Source: Pseudomonas sp. AB6 (GTDB lineage: Bacteria; Pseudomonadota; Gammaproteobacteria; Pseudomonadales; Pseudomonadaceae). Taken from it: DNA of 64,000 nucleotides. Made by a program: the position numbers and the translations under genes. Under the pieces are notes generated by a model that worked only from the letters and a program-made list of their open reading frames with translations, ran no database searches and was not told the DNA's origin. Positions 20,225-28,478 of the stretch are shown here, one piece after another (the stretch's first letter is position 1; every line of letters starts with the position of its first letter). The DNA lies in NCBI RefSeq assembly GCF_034314105.1, contig NZ_JAVIWJ010000001.1, positions 1,799,501-1,863,500 of the forward strand. The letters are read 5' to 3'.

Positions 20225-21472
20225 CTAATGGCTGCTGGTGTCCAGCAACTGCAAGGTATGGCGGGCGATCACGTGATCTTCATCGGTGGGGATCATCCAG
20301 GCGGCGACGCGGCTGCTGGACTGGGACAGAAACGGTCCATCAACTTCATTGGCCTGCTCGTCGATTCTCATGCCAAGCCAAGCGCAACCTTCAATTATTC
20401 GTGCGCGAATACTGGCTGCGTGCTCACCGATGCCGCCCGTGAACACCAACGCATCAAGCCCACCAAGGACGGCGGCGAATGCGCCAATTTCCCGCACGAT
20501 GGTGTGAACATACAGATCTATCGCGTCTTTGGCCGCTGGGGCCTCGCTGACCGACAGCTCACGCATGTCGCTGGAGATGCCACCGGACACACCCAGCAAA
20601 CCACATTCGTGATAAAGCAAGTGCTCAAGTGCCTCAGCGGTCATGCCGCGTTCGCGCAACAAGTACAGGAGAATGCCTGGATCAAGGTGTCCGGGACGCG
20701 TACCCATGAGGATGCCGTCGAGCGTCGTAAACCCCATGCTGGTGGCGCAACTGCGGCCGCCGCGCAAGGCACACAGGCTCGCGCCATTGCCCAGATGAGC
20801 AACGATAGTCCGGCCCGCCGCCGCTCGTCGATCATAGGCCGGCAAGACGCTCGCGATGTACTCGAACGACAAACCATGGAAGCCATAGCGACGAATGCCT
20901 TCCTCGCTCAACGCTCGGGGCAATCCATACAGGGTTTCCATTCGATCCAGCGAATGGTGAAAGGCGGTATCAAAACAGGCCACTTGTTGCAAATGAGCGT
21001 GCTCCCGTGCGAGGAAGCGCACCGGCGCCAAGCAGGCTGGTTGATGCAACGGCGCAATGGGAATCAACGCCTCCATTTCGATCATGACGCAGTTGTCGAT
21101 CAATGCCGCGACCTGCGCGCGCGCCCCGCCATGAACGATTCGATGACCTGCCGCAGAAAGTTTGTCGCCGGTGTGCCGCTCAATCCAATGAATCAGCCGC
21201 CCCAGAGTCTCGTCGGATATCAACTCTTCCGACTGTGGCCATTGCTCCTCAATATCCGTCTCACTATTGGCCTCGCGAAAACACAGCCAATAGTGATCCG
21301 CGTGTTTTTCCAGGCTGCCGTAGCCGCGAGCAACGGGTTGGCCGTAGTCGTCCAGGCTGGCGCAATAGATCGAAAATTTGATGCTGGACGATCCTGCGTT
21401 CACTACCAGAAGCAGCCCGGCGGCGGTTTTATCCAGCGCAACGCTTACCGGTTCAACTAACTGCTCAACCAT
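20225..21472 (-). CDS. ackA: Acetate kinase
   Basis: 415 residues. Family blocks are all present: [77 protein letters not shown] and [13 protein letters not shown]. It makes ATP and acetate from acetyl-phosphate and ADP. No pta gene is beside it; the partner is the phosphoketolase directly downstream. GGAG lies seven bases before the ATG at 21472. It is the first gene after an Anr-type promoter (21537-21585), so expression under oxygen limitation is predicted. Confidence 0.95.
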   Translation of the reverse strand: MVEQLVEPVSVALDKTAAGLLLVVNAGSSSIKFSIYCASLDDYGQPVARGYGSLEKHADHYWLCFREANSETDIEEQWPQSEELISDETLGRLIHWIERHTGDKLSAAGHRIVHGGARAQVAALIDNCVMIEMEALIPIAPLHQPACLAPVRFLAREHAHLQQVACFDTAFHHSLDRMETLYGLPRALSEEGIRRYGFHGLSFEYIASVLPAYDRRAAAGRTIVAHLGNGASLCALRGGRSCATSMGFTTLDGILMGTRPGHLDPGILLYLLRERGMTAEALEHLLYHECGLLGVSGGISSDMRELSVSEAPAAKDAIDLYVHTIVREIGAFAAVLGGLDALVFTGGIGEHAASIRARIIEGCAWLGMRIDEQANEVDGPFLSQSSSRVAAWMIPTDEDHVIARHTLQLLDTSSH

Positions 21473-21543
21473 TCGATCTCCCCGATCGCGAATGTCAGCG
21501 CGAACCGCCTAATCAGACAGTTTCACTTCGGCCATGGCAGTTA

Positions 21544-21585
21544 GTTATAGCAGGGTACTTTTTTTCGACCATTGATTTGGATCAA
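21544..21585 (-). promoter_or_regulatory. Anr/FNR-dependent promoter of the ackA-xfp block
   Basis: TTGATTTGGATCAA at 21572-21585 is a perfect match to TTGAT-N4-ATCAA. On the minus strand TATAAC at 21549-21544 gives a -10 box; the expected start is near 21537. The box centre (21578.5) is then 41.5 bp upstream, the standard class II FNR/Anr spacing. The leader to ackA is about 65 nt. Confidence 0.8.
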
Positions 21586-21677
21586 GGGTCATTCGCGGTA
21601 TCTCGCGACGACGAAGGCGAAGACTTGTAGCCATAAGGCTCGGTGGTTTTCAGACGTCCACGAATCAGCGCCTCGGG
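21582..21677 (-). pseudogene. Duplicated 3' end of pqiB (31 codons)
   Basis: The minus-strand frame reads PEALIRGRLKT...SSP.SSR and ends in TGA. Over the first 25 codons it matches the C-terminus of the intact PqiB (22378-24078) at 20 positions. Differences between the two copies are mostly silent (GAG/GAA, GCG/GCA, CTG/TTG), as if this copy had been a translated gene for a long time before truncation. Upstream of 21677 similarity stops. The stop codon lies within the Anr box. Confidence 0.7.
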
Positions 21678-21769
21678 AGGTTGCGTTTGAAGCTGGGCTG
21701 GGCGTGGAGTTCGAGTCGTCACGCATGGCAAACCTCGGCATCCCAGACGAGTAAAATCAAATGGACAGG

Positions 21770-22381
21770 CTAAGGACAACCTACGCCGGGATCTTGTGCC
21801 CATTTGCGTGCGGTTACCGCGATTATAGCCGCCAACTGCGCGATGACTTGTTGATGCGCCATGACCACGTCTTGCACCTGTATTCCTGCTGGCTGTCGAA
21901 GGGTTGAGCTGCACGTCAAGCTACGACGTTGTTCGGTATCAAGCCTGCGACTGATGCTCCATACCACGTCGATCAGCGCGTACTGACCGGGTATTGAATC
22001 GAATCGTCGTACGTCGGTTTGCAGTGAAATGACCGGACGACCTGACACTTTAGGCAAGCCTTCAAGGTTTCGAGTACCGAGTCGCAGTTCCATTTGGTTG
22101 GCCAAGGAGTCGTGAAATTCATCAGCAAGCGGCGCGCTCCAGCGTTCGGTTTCAAGGATCGACAACGCCCCGCTGCTGAGCCTCACCACCACCTGAGGCT
22201 GATCAACTTGCACCGGTATCAGCACCGGTTGCATCTCGAATTGAAACGCTGGCGCGCCGTTGCTAGGCCGAGCGTCGTTAGCAGTAGGTACCAACGTGTA
22301 GTAATGCGTCGGCGCCGACACGCATGCAGCCAAACCCAGCGAAGCGAAGAGGGCAAACAAACGACTTTTCATTGGAATCAT
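21770..22381 (-). CDS. pqiC: PqiC-type outer-membrane lipoprotein
   Basis: 203 residues. A lipoprotein signal with lipobox LAAC (C20) starts the protein, followed by THYYTLVP, the hallmark opening of the ABC-transport auxiliary/PqiC family. In E. coli PqiC anchors the end of the PqiB needle in the outer membrane. The ATG at 22381 forms an ATGA overlap with the pqiB stop; an ATG three codons later (22372) would give a more compact signal peptide. Last gene of the pqi operon. Confidence 0.88.
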   Translation of the reverse strand: MIPMKSRLFALFASLGLAACVSAPTHYYTLVPTANDARPSNGAPAFQFEMQPVLIPVQVDQPQVVVRLSSGALSILETERWSAPLADEFHDSLANQMELRLGTRNLEGLPKVSGRPVISLQTDVRRFDSIPGQYALIDVVWSISRRLDTEQRRSLTCSSTLRQPAGIQVQDVVMAHQQVIAQLAAIIAVTARKWAQDPGVGCP

Positions 22382-24078
22382 TGCGGATCAATCTCTCGAG
22401 AAGACGTAGGCGAGGATGTGTAGCCATCAGGCTGAGCGGTTTTCAAACGTCCACGAATCAATGCTTCAGGATGCCGACCGAGGAAATCGGTCAGCACCCG
22501 CACCGATCGCGCGGTGCGCTTCACTTCTTGCATGGCCTGACCTAATTCCTGACGCTGCGGAGAATCCTCAGAAAAACTATCGTTGGCCGAAGCCAGGGTT
22601 TTTTTGGTTTGCTCCAGGGTGTCGCGCATCTGCGGCAATACGTTGCCATTGACTTGTTTCAAGGTTTTCTGAAGTTCGGTCAAGCTACCGTTGAGATTGT
22701 TGGCAATCTGATCAATGGGCAACTTGCTGATCTTGTCGACAATCTGCTGTAACTGCTCCTGAAGTTTGTCCAGGCTTCCGGGTATGGTCGGGATATCCAA
22801 CGTTTGCGCAGTTGAGTCAAAAGTAACCGCTTTGGCGTTAGGGACGAAATCCAGTGCGATGTACAGTTGTCCGGTTAACAAGTTGCCGCTCCGGGCCTGC
22901 GCACGCAGCCCCTGTTTAACAAATTCAGCGATTAACGCTTGGGTTCGAAGGTCGTCAGCTGTGTCAGGGCCAGCCTGCTTCAATAGCGTCTCGTGGGCCT
23001 TACCCAGCCTATTGGGGTAAATAACCGCACCGATCATGGTCGGGAAGTCTTTTTTCGCCGCGTCATAATCAAGATCTACGGATACGACACGACCGATGTT
23101 GACCCCATGGAACTCAACCGGTGCGTTGACCGATAGGCCACGTAGTGGTTGATCAAAACGCATACGGATAAAGTGCGGATTTCCGTCAGCCGGCGCCATA
23201 GCGGTTTGCTGATCGGCAAACAACGAAAACGTGGCATCTTCCTCAGCGACCACCGGATTAGGGCTGTATTTTGGTTCGACGAAAGCGATACCGCCGGCCA
23301 GTATCGATGAAACCGATTCGGTATCTACCTTAAGGCCGTTGGCGTCCAGACTGACATTCACACCACTGGCATTCCAGAATCGTGTGTCTTTGGTCACGAA
23401 CTGGTCATTTGGCGAGTGGACGAAAATTTGCACGTCGACGCCTTTACCATCTTCGGACAACTGATAGGAGACAACCTGACCTACCGCGATACGGCGGTAA
23501 TAAACGTCCGAACCAATGTCCAGCGACCCTAGGGTGTCGGTGTGTAAGGTATAGCGTTTGCCCTTTTCGCCGTAGGTCACTGGCGGCGGTGTCTCTAGGC
23601 CTACAAAATTCTTTTTGGTCTGATCTGAATCAGGCTCGCCCGCGTCGGCACCAATAAAGGAGCCGGACAGCAACGTATCAACCCCCGAAATACCATTCGC
23701 GCCAATGCGAGGCCTTACGACCCAGAAGCGTGAACCTTCTGTGGCGAACGACTTGGCAGATGCATCCAGATCAATGGTCGCATCAACGCGATTGCGGTCT
23801 TCGCTCAGAGCGATGGCGGTGACTTTTCCAATCACCACATTTTTATATTTGACTTGAGTTTTGTTGACCTCAAGCCCTTGAGCAGTCTGGAAACTGACAC
23901 TGATTTGAGGCCCCGCCGAAATGATATTGTGCGCGACCATGGACAACCCGACCAACGCCGCCACAATGGGTACAATCCACACCAGCGACACGTTAAAGTT
24001 TCGATGTTTAATCTCCGGAGCACCGGGAGACGGTGAGCCCGACGTCGGGTGAACGGTGGAGCGTGGGTGATCAGACAT
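22378..24078 (-). CDS. pqiB: Intermembrane transport protein PqiB (three MCE domains)
   Basis: 566 residues from the ATG at 24078, which overlaps the pqiA2 stop and has GAGG six bases upstream; the longer frame to 24114 is not favoured. One N-terminal membrane helix (about 32-54) is followed by three MCE domains (ISVSFQTAQGL...GKVTAI, RYTLHTDTLGSLDIGS...GQVVSY, FIRMRFDQPLRGLSV...GRVVSV) and a long helical C-terminal needle (from about residue 430). It forms a hexameric tunnel for lipids between inner and outer membranes. The extreme C-terminus is duplicated at 21582-21677. Confidence 0.94.
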   Translation of the reverse strand: MSDHPRSTVHPTSGSPSPGAPEIKHRNFNVSLVWIVPIVAALVGLSMVAHNIISAGPQISVSFQTAQGLEVNKTQVKYKNVVIGKVTAIALSEDRNRVDATIDLDASAKSFATEGSRFWVVRPRIGANGISGVDTLLSGSFIGADAGEPDSDQTKKNFVGLETPPPVTYGEKGKRYTLHTDTLGSLDIGSDVYYRRIAVGQVVSYQLSEDGKGVDVQIFVHSPNDQFVTKDTRFWNASGVNVSLDANGLKVDTESVSSILAGGIAFVEPKYSPNPVVAEEDATFSLFADQQTAMAPADGNPHFIRMRFDQPLRGLSVNAPVEFHGVNIGRVVSVDLDYDAAKKDFPTMIGAVIYPNRLGKAHETLLKQAGPDTADDLRTQALIAEFVKQGLRAQARSGNLLTGQLYIALDFVPNAKAVTFDSTAQTLDIPTIPGSLDKLQEQLQQIVDKISKLPIDQIANNLNGSLTELQKTLKQVNGNVLPQMRDTLEQTKKTLASANDSFSEDSPQRQELGQAMQEVKRTARSVRVLTDFLGRHPEALIRGRLKTAQPDGYTSSPTSSREIDPQ

Positions 24079-24685
24079 CTTCAACCTCTGTATCCCATAT
24101 GAGCCGGGGATCAAAACTAATGGCGGCTAACATGGTCAGGACCACCACCAAACCAAAAAACAAAATACCCATGCGCGGGTCAATGGTGCTCAACGAGCGA
24201 AACTGCACCAAGGCAGCGATCAAAGCCACCACCAGCACGTCTAGCATCGACCAGTAACCGACTATTTCGATCAGCCGATAAAGCTTGGCTCGCTCCCGCC
24301 TGGCCCAGTGACTGCGGCGTTGGCAGGTAATCAGCAGCGTGCCCAACACTAGAAACTTCACACACGGCACTGCCACGCTGGCAATGAAAATCAACAACGC
24401 AAGGTCCCAAGAACCGTCGCTCCAGAACTCCATAATGCCGCTAAAAATCGTGTTTTCACTGCCGCTGCTAAAAATGTTGGTGTACATCACCGGCAATAAG
24501 TTGGCTGGGATATAGCAGATCAGACTGGCCAGCAAAAAAGCCCAAGTTCGGTTCAGGCTATTAGGTTTGCGTCGATGAACGTTTGAATTACAACGAGGGC
24601 AGCGTGCATCGTCCACCGAGCAGGGGTAGCCGCAGGTATGGCACAGGACCAGATTCATTTCGCTGGCATACGGCGGCTGACTCAT
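24071..24685 (-). CDS. pqiA: PqiA-type membrane protein, second copy
   Basis: 204 residues from the ATG at 24685, whose ATGA overlaps the stop of the previous gene; the frame extends upstream to 24775 but that part is inside pqiA1. A Cys4 zinc-ribbon-like N-terminus (CHTCGYPC...CPRC) precedes four membrane helices of the PqiA domain. E. coli PqiA is one 417-residue protein with two such halves; here each half is its own gene. Inner-membrane partner of PqiB. Confidence 0.88.
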   Translation of the reverse strand: MSQPPYASEMNLVLCHTCGYPCSVDDARCPRCNSNVHRRKPNSLNRTWAFLLASLICYIPANLLPVMYTNIFSSGSENTIFSGIMEFWSDGSWDLALLIFIASVAVPCVKFLVLGTLLITCQRRSHWARRERAKLYRLIEIVGYWSMLDVLVVALIAALVQFRSLSTIDPRMGILFFGLVVVLTMLAAISFDPRLIWDTEVEDV

Positions 24686-25293
24686 GGGATGACACCTTCG
24701 AGGTCGTTCCACAGCCGGCGAATGCCTTTGCCCGAAATCAGAATGATTAGTACGGTCAATATGCCTAAAGCCCATAGACCAACGCCAGGGTGGACATCGA
24801 GCATGCCGGACAATTTAATGATTGCCACCAGAATGCCTAATAAACACACCTCAAGCATGCTCCAGGGCCGCAGGTGTTCCAGCGTGCGCATGCACGCTTT
24901 AAAACCAGGTGCCGCTCGCCCGACCAAGGCGAAACCAAGTACCCAGCAGAGCAGGGAAATCTGCAGAAAAGGCGCAAGAATAATCGTCAGTCCTGCCACT
25001 GCCGCCATCGGGCTTATTTGCCCTTGCGCCAAGGCTTGCACCGATTGCCACAAGGTTGCTTGATTACTCAAGCCTTGCAGACTGATGGATATGACCGGAA
25101 AAGCATTGGCGAAGATAAACAACACTGCGGCGCTGATCGACAATGCCAACAGTTGTTGAATGCTCAGTTGGCCGCCGCGTCCAAGAATGGCAGCACAACG
25201 TGTACACCGCGCGGTTTGGCCTGCGGCCAGCGTTGTGAACTCATAAACCGAGTCGCAGTGTTCGCAGATGATCCAGGCTGGGGACGATGTCAT
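24682..25293 (-). CDS. pqiA: PqiA-type membrane protein, first copy
   Basis: 203 residues. N-terminal Cys4 motif (CEHCDSVY...CTRCAAIL), then four hydrophobic helices with FANAFPVISISLQG and LRPWSMLEVCLLG, the conserved PqiA signature. First gene of the four-gene pqi operon, each junction overlapping by 4-8 nt, so translation is coupled. The ribosome-binding site is weak (no clear GGAG). In enterobacteria the operon answers to SoxRS and RpoS; no SoxR-type box was recognised here. Confidence 0.88.
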   Translation of the reverse strand: MTSSPAWIICEHCDSVYEFTTLAAGQTARCTRCAAILGRGGQLSIQQLLALSISAAVLFIFANAFPVISISLQGLSNQATLWQSVQALAQGQISPMAAVAGLTIILAPFLQISLLCWVLGFALVGRAAPGFKACMRTLEHLRPWSMLEVCLLGILVAIIKLSGMLDVHPGVGLWALGILTVLIILISGKGIRRLWNDLEGVIP

Positions 25294-25561
25294 AGGCTCG
25301 ACTGATCATAATGCAAATCCAATCCTTGGAGCCGGGCATTGCCGGCTAGTTCAAGGGACAATTTGCCACAGATGGAATTTCATCCGCGGGCGCTGATTAT
25401 ACCGGCCTAATCACGACTGCCAACACTCAAAAATAGTACGAGACAAAGCCCAACATCTTTGAAGCGAATTCATCCGTGACAGCGACCGTGCATGCAGCAC
25501 CTTGGGCACCTGACAGACTATATTCGCGCTCAAACGACCTGCGCAGTAAACGTGCTCACAC

Positions 25562-25987
25562 CTATTGAGCCACCGCCACTATCCCGAAGCCGCTCACTGA
25601 GTCACTGACGATTCGAAAATATTGACTGGCGCCGCTCTTCAATTGAACAGCCAGCTCACGGTGCAATCGACCTTTGCTGCACATAGAGCCGTCCTGTTCG
25701 TCGAGACCAATACCGACAATACGAGCACCGGCCGGTGCTTGAAAGTGGGCTTCTTCGCCGATGCCGATTCGCGCAGCGACTGTGCGGTCAATCGAGAATG
25801 CCACGTAGCAGCCGCCACCGAGCATGCCAATGTCACGGTTGACTATGATCTGCCCTCCTGCGCCTTCCACCGGTTGTTGAAACGCGAGTAAGCGCTCTGC
25901 TGGCACATGGGTCACTTTGTCTGGATCGGCAGTGAATGAGGAGCAACCCGCCAATAAAAGAGGAATCGCGAAACAGATCAAGCGCAT
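25562..25987 (-). CDS. Uncharacterised lipoprotein
   Basis: 141 residues from the ATG at 25987 with AAGGAAG upstream; the frame to 26056 adds 23 residues that would bury the signal peptide. MRLICFAIPLLLAGC is a clean lipoprotein signal, cleaved before C15. The mature part has two further cysteines and no known catalytic motif. I do not recognise the family beyond small Pseudomonas envelope lipoproteins. It stands alone between pqi and the GST gene. Confidence 0.75.
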   Translation of the reverse strand: MRLICFAIPLLLAGCSSFTADPDKVTHVPAERLLAFQQPVEGAGGQIIVNRDIGMLGGGCYVAFSIDRTVAARIGIGEEAHFQAPAGARIVGIGLDEQDGSMCSKGRLHRELAVQLKSGASQYFRIVSDSVSGFGIVAVAQ

Positions 25988-26239
25988 TGAAACTTCCTTG
26001 GACAGATGCCAGCAGAGAGGTTGCTGCAACTGTAGCTGACGGGCGCTCGCCGACAAGCCTGACTAACTAAAAACCGCGAACGACCTGCATCAGGTTGATG
26101 ATGCTGGCGTCGGTCGCTAAGGAGGTGGCGCTTGTCATCCCGTTCAATGACTCGATGAATCAGCCGCAGTAACTGCAGCGCCAGGCGTTTGGCCAGAACC
26201 AGGGAATGCCGACGACAACATCAACACTCCCTTCGCTGA

Positions 26240-26944
26240 TTAGCTGCCTTTGGGATAGTTAAACGGGAACAACGCACGCCGCGCTTCCTCGTCCATCTCT
26301 TTTTTGAACACATGCTGGTTGCCGACTGCACGGGCGCGTACTACCGCTGGGCGCGCGTCGATGGCCTGGAACCAGCGTTTGAGGTTAGGGAATGCTGCCA
26401 ACGGATCGGCTTCGCCTTTAAGCACGCGCGAAGCCATGCCCAACCAGCCCCATGCCGAGATGTCGACGATCGTGTAAGTATCACCGACGAGGTAATCACG
26501 CCCTGCCAAGCGCTCATCTAATACCTGATAGTGCCGCTCAATTTCACGCCGGTAGCGATTGATCGCGTATTCATTACCTTCTGGCGCCGCGTATTGAAAA
26601 TGCACCGCTTGGCCCGAAAAAGGTCCCACGCCAGTGCCAATGAAGAACAACCAGGACAGCAGTTCTGGCCGGTCTGCGGGCGAACCCATGAACTGAGCGG
26701 TCTTTTCGCCCAGGTAAAACAGAATTGCGCTGGAATCAAATACCCGCGTTTCAACGCCACCCGGTCCATCCGTGTCGACGATGGCGGGAACCTTGCCATT
26801 GGGGTTGATGGCCAGATACTCGGCTGTGTGCTGCTCGCCTTTGCTGGTATCAACCGGAACCACCTCGTAGGAGATTCCGGTTTCTTCTAGCATCAGCGCG
26901 ACTTTTGCCGGATTCGGTGTCGGGTGGAAATAGAAACGGATCAT
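26240..26944 (-). CDS. Glutathione S-transferase family protein
   Basis: 234 residues. The thioredoxin-like N-domain (1-85) opens FYFHPTPNPAKVALMLEE and contains NPNGKVPAIVD (cis-Pro) and the SSAILFYL glutathione-binding block. The helical C-domain includes GRDYLVGDTYTIVDISAW. This is the Ure2p/YfcG-like nu-type group, often with glutathione-disulfide reductase activity. It is divergent from a TetR regulator and related in sequence to the GST that follows that regulator, suggesting one locus controlled together. Confidence 0.9.
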   Translation of the reverse strand: MIRFYFHPTPNPAKVALMLEETGISYEVVPVDTSKGEQHTAEYLAINPNGKVPAIVDTDGPGGVETRVFDSSAILFYLGEKTAQFMGSPADRPELLSWLFFIGTGVGPFSGQAVHFQYAAPEGNEYAINRYRREIERHYQVLDERLAGRDYLVGDTYTIVDISAWGWLGMASRVLKGEADPLAAFPNLKRWFQAIDARPAVVRARAVGNQHVFKKEMDEEARRALFPFNYPKGS

Positions 26945-26967
26945 TGCTTCACCTTTGTATTTTAGAA

Positions 26968-26987
26968 CGATTGATTTAGAATAATCG
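26968..26987. promoter_or_regulatory. Candidate TetR operator between divergent GST and tetR
   Basis: CGATT and AATCG form the arms of a 20-bp imperfect palindrome, and the 7-mer TTTAGAA occurs twice around it (26961 and 26975). It lies 24-43 bp upstream of the GST start and 51-70 bp upstream of the TetR start. It could silence both genes. Prediction only. Confidence 0.4.
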
Positions 26988-27037
26988 GTAACGAAAAAAG
27001 GGGCAACGGCTTCGTTCCCAATGCGAGGAAATACTTA

Positions 27038-27655
27038 ATGGCTCGGCCAAGAGAATTCGACGAAGCCGCGGCACTAGACGCAGCGACTTTGTGCTTTTGG
27101 GCCCGTGGCTATGAGGCTACCTCCATTCGAAACCTCACGCAAAGCATGGGGATCACCGGCGCCAGTCTCTACAACGCCTTCGGCGACAAGCGTTCGCTTT
27201 ACCAGCGCGTGCTGGATCGTTATGTCGAGTGCGGGTCACTGGACTGGATCAAACAACTTGAAGCGCAATTGCCACCGCATCAAGCAATTGCAGCGTTCTT
27301 CGAAGAGATCATTGAGCGCTCGCTCGACGATCCGCAGCGCAAAGGCTGCTTATTGGTCAACGCAGCGGTTGAAGTCGCCCCACATGATCTTGGTTTCCAG
27401 CAAATCGTTGCGGATGTTCTGATTCAGATCGAAGCGTTTTTCTGCCGCTGCGTCGCCGCCGGCCAACGTGCCGGTAACATTTCTATCGTGCAAACCGCCG
27501 AAGATTTGGCCCGCTTGTTATTAGGTCTGTTGTTAGGCATTCGCGTGCTGGCGCGCGTCCGGCCAGAGCGAGACTTATTACAAGGTATGGTACGACCGGC
27601 CTTTGCGTTACTCGACTGCCAATTCACTGCACAGGAAACACCTGACCATGATTGA
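27038..27655 (+). CDS. TetR/AcrR-family transcriptional regulator
   Basis: 205 residues. The N-terminal helix-turn-helix (about 10-55) reads LCFWARGYEATSIRNLTQSMGITGASLYNAFGDKRSLY, a textbook TetR DNA-binding domain. The C-terminal ligand domain is helical; a cysteine pair (C116 region and a CRC motif) might sense thiol stress, but this is speculative. It overlaps the next GST gene by 8 nt and diverges from another GST, so it most likely represses glutathione transferases in response to an electrophile or thiol ligand. Confidence 0.9.
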   Translation: MARPREFDEAAALDAATLCFWARGYEATSIRNLTQSMGITGASLYNAFGDKRSLYQRVLDRYVECGSLDWIKQLEAQLPPHQAIAAFFEEIIERSLDDPQRKGCLLVNAAVEVAPHDLGFQQIVADVLIQIEAFFCRCVAAGQRAGNISIVQTAEDLARLLLGLLLGIRVLARVRPERDLLQGMVRPAFALLDCQFTAQETPDHD

Positions 27656-28346
27656 GCTCTACTATTGGCCAACCCCTAACGGCCACAAAATCACGATTTT
27701 TCTCGAAGAGTCGGGCCTGGCCTACAACCTTCATCCAATCGACATCAGCGCTGGAGATCAGTTCAAGCCCGAGTTTCTGGCGTTTTCACCCAACAACAGA
27801 ATGCCAGCGATCATCGACACCGAACCTGCTGACGACGGCGAACCGATCACCGTGTTTGAATCCGGCGCGATTTTGCTGTATCTGGCCGAGAAAACCGGAC
27901 AGTTTCTGCCCACTGACGTACGGGCACGCAAGACCGTGACTGAGTGGCTGTTCTGGCAAATGGGTGGCCTAGGGCCTATGGCTGGGCAAAATCACCACTT
28001 TGGTCTCTATGCGCCCGAAAAGCTTCCTTACGCGATCAATCGCTACGTCAGCGAAACCAATCGTTTGTACGGCGTGCTGAATCGGCGATTGGTGGGCCGT
28101 GAGTTCATTGGCGGCGATCACTACAGTATTGCCGACATGGCCGCTTACCCGTGGATCGTGCCGTGGAAAAACCAGCAACAGAACCTGGATGACTTCCCCG
28201 ACTTGCGCCGCTGGTTCGATGCTATTCATGCCCGACCAGCAACGGTTCGTGCGTATGCCAAGGCCGAACCTTTTTCAAGTCGTCCAGCAGTGACCGAAGA
28301 AGGCAAAAAAATCCTGTTTGGACAAACTTCAGTGCCGCGTGCGTAA
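27648..28346 (+). CDS. Glutathione S-transferase family protein (YfcG/nu-like)
   Basis: 232 residues from the ATG at 27648, which overlaps the tetR stop; the frame upstream to 27603 is inside tetR. MIELYYWPTPNGHKITIFLEE is the typical start of the YfcG/Ure2 group with the catalytic Thr-Pro-Asn region. N-domain has NNRMPAIID and ESGAILLYLAEKTG; C-domain has GREFIGGDHYSIADMAAYPW. Expected to act on disulfides or peroxides with glutathione. Co-transcribed with the regulator. Confidence 0.9.
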   Translation: MIELYYWPTPNGHKITIFLEESGLAYNLHPIDISAGDQFKPEFLAFSPNNRMPAIIDTEPADDGEPITVFESGAILLYLAEKTGQFLPTDVRARKTVTEWLFWQMGGLGPMAGQNHHFGLYAPEKLPYAINRYVSETNRLYGVLNRRLVGREFIGGDHYSIADMAAYPWIVPWKNQQQNLDDFPDLRRWFDAIHARPATVRAYAKAEPFSSRPAVTEEGKKILFGQTSVPRA

Positions 28347-28349
28347 GCA

Positions 28350-28407
28350 TGTAGGTGCCAAAGGCTGCTATAGAACCGCAGATCGCGGCCTGCGGCAGCG
28401 AGCTACA
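28350..28407. repeat. Degenerate REP doublet
   Basis: TGTAGGTGCC..AGGCTGC and the opposing GGCCTGCGGCAGCGAGCTACA can fold into a long imperfect stem. It resembles the TGTAGGAGC/CAGCCTGCGGCAGCTCC repeat common between Pseudomonas genes. It lies between two converging genes. Confidence 0.6.
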
Positions 28408-28430
28408 AAAGAGGTGTGAATCGCCCGATC

Positions 28431-28463
28431 CCTGTGGGATCCGAATTTACTCGGTCCCACAGG
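28431..28463. repeat. REP hairpin, likely bidirectional terminator region
   Basis: CCTGTGGGA and TCCCACAGG pair over nine bases, with CCGA/TCGG continuing inside. It lies just after cstA on the minus strand and after the GST on the plus strand. No T-run follows, so it is scored as a repeat rather than a terminator. Confidence 0.6.
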
Positions 28464-28478
28464 AAGCGGCACAAAGCG

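Noticed and set aside
20228..21460. 410-codon plus-strand open frame opposite ackA
   Set aside because: Entirely antisense to acetate kinase, whose motifs are complete; composition is not protein-like.
21582..21914. 110-codon minus-strand frame over the pqiC end
   Set aside because: Only its last 31 codons have meaning (pqiB tail copy); the rest is an out-of-frame reading of pqiC.
26057..26239. Minus-strand frame with KRLALQLLRLIHRVIERDDKR, resembling DUF1127 small proteins
   Set aside because: No start codon, a stop just upstream and poor match in the second half; too weak to call even as a remnant.
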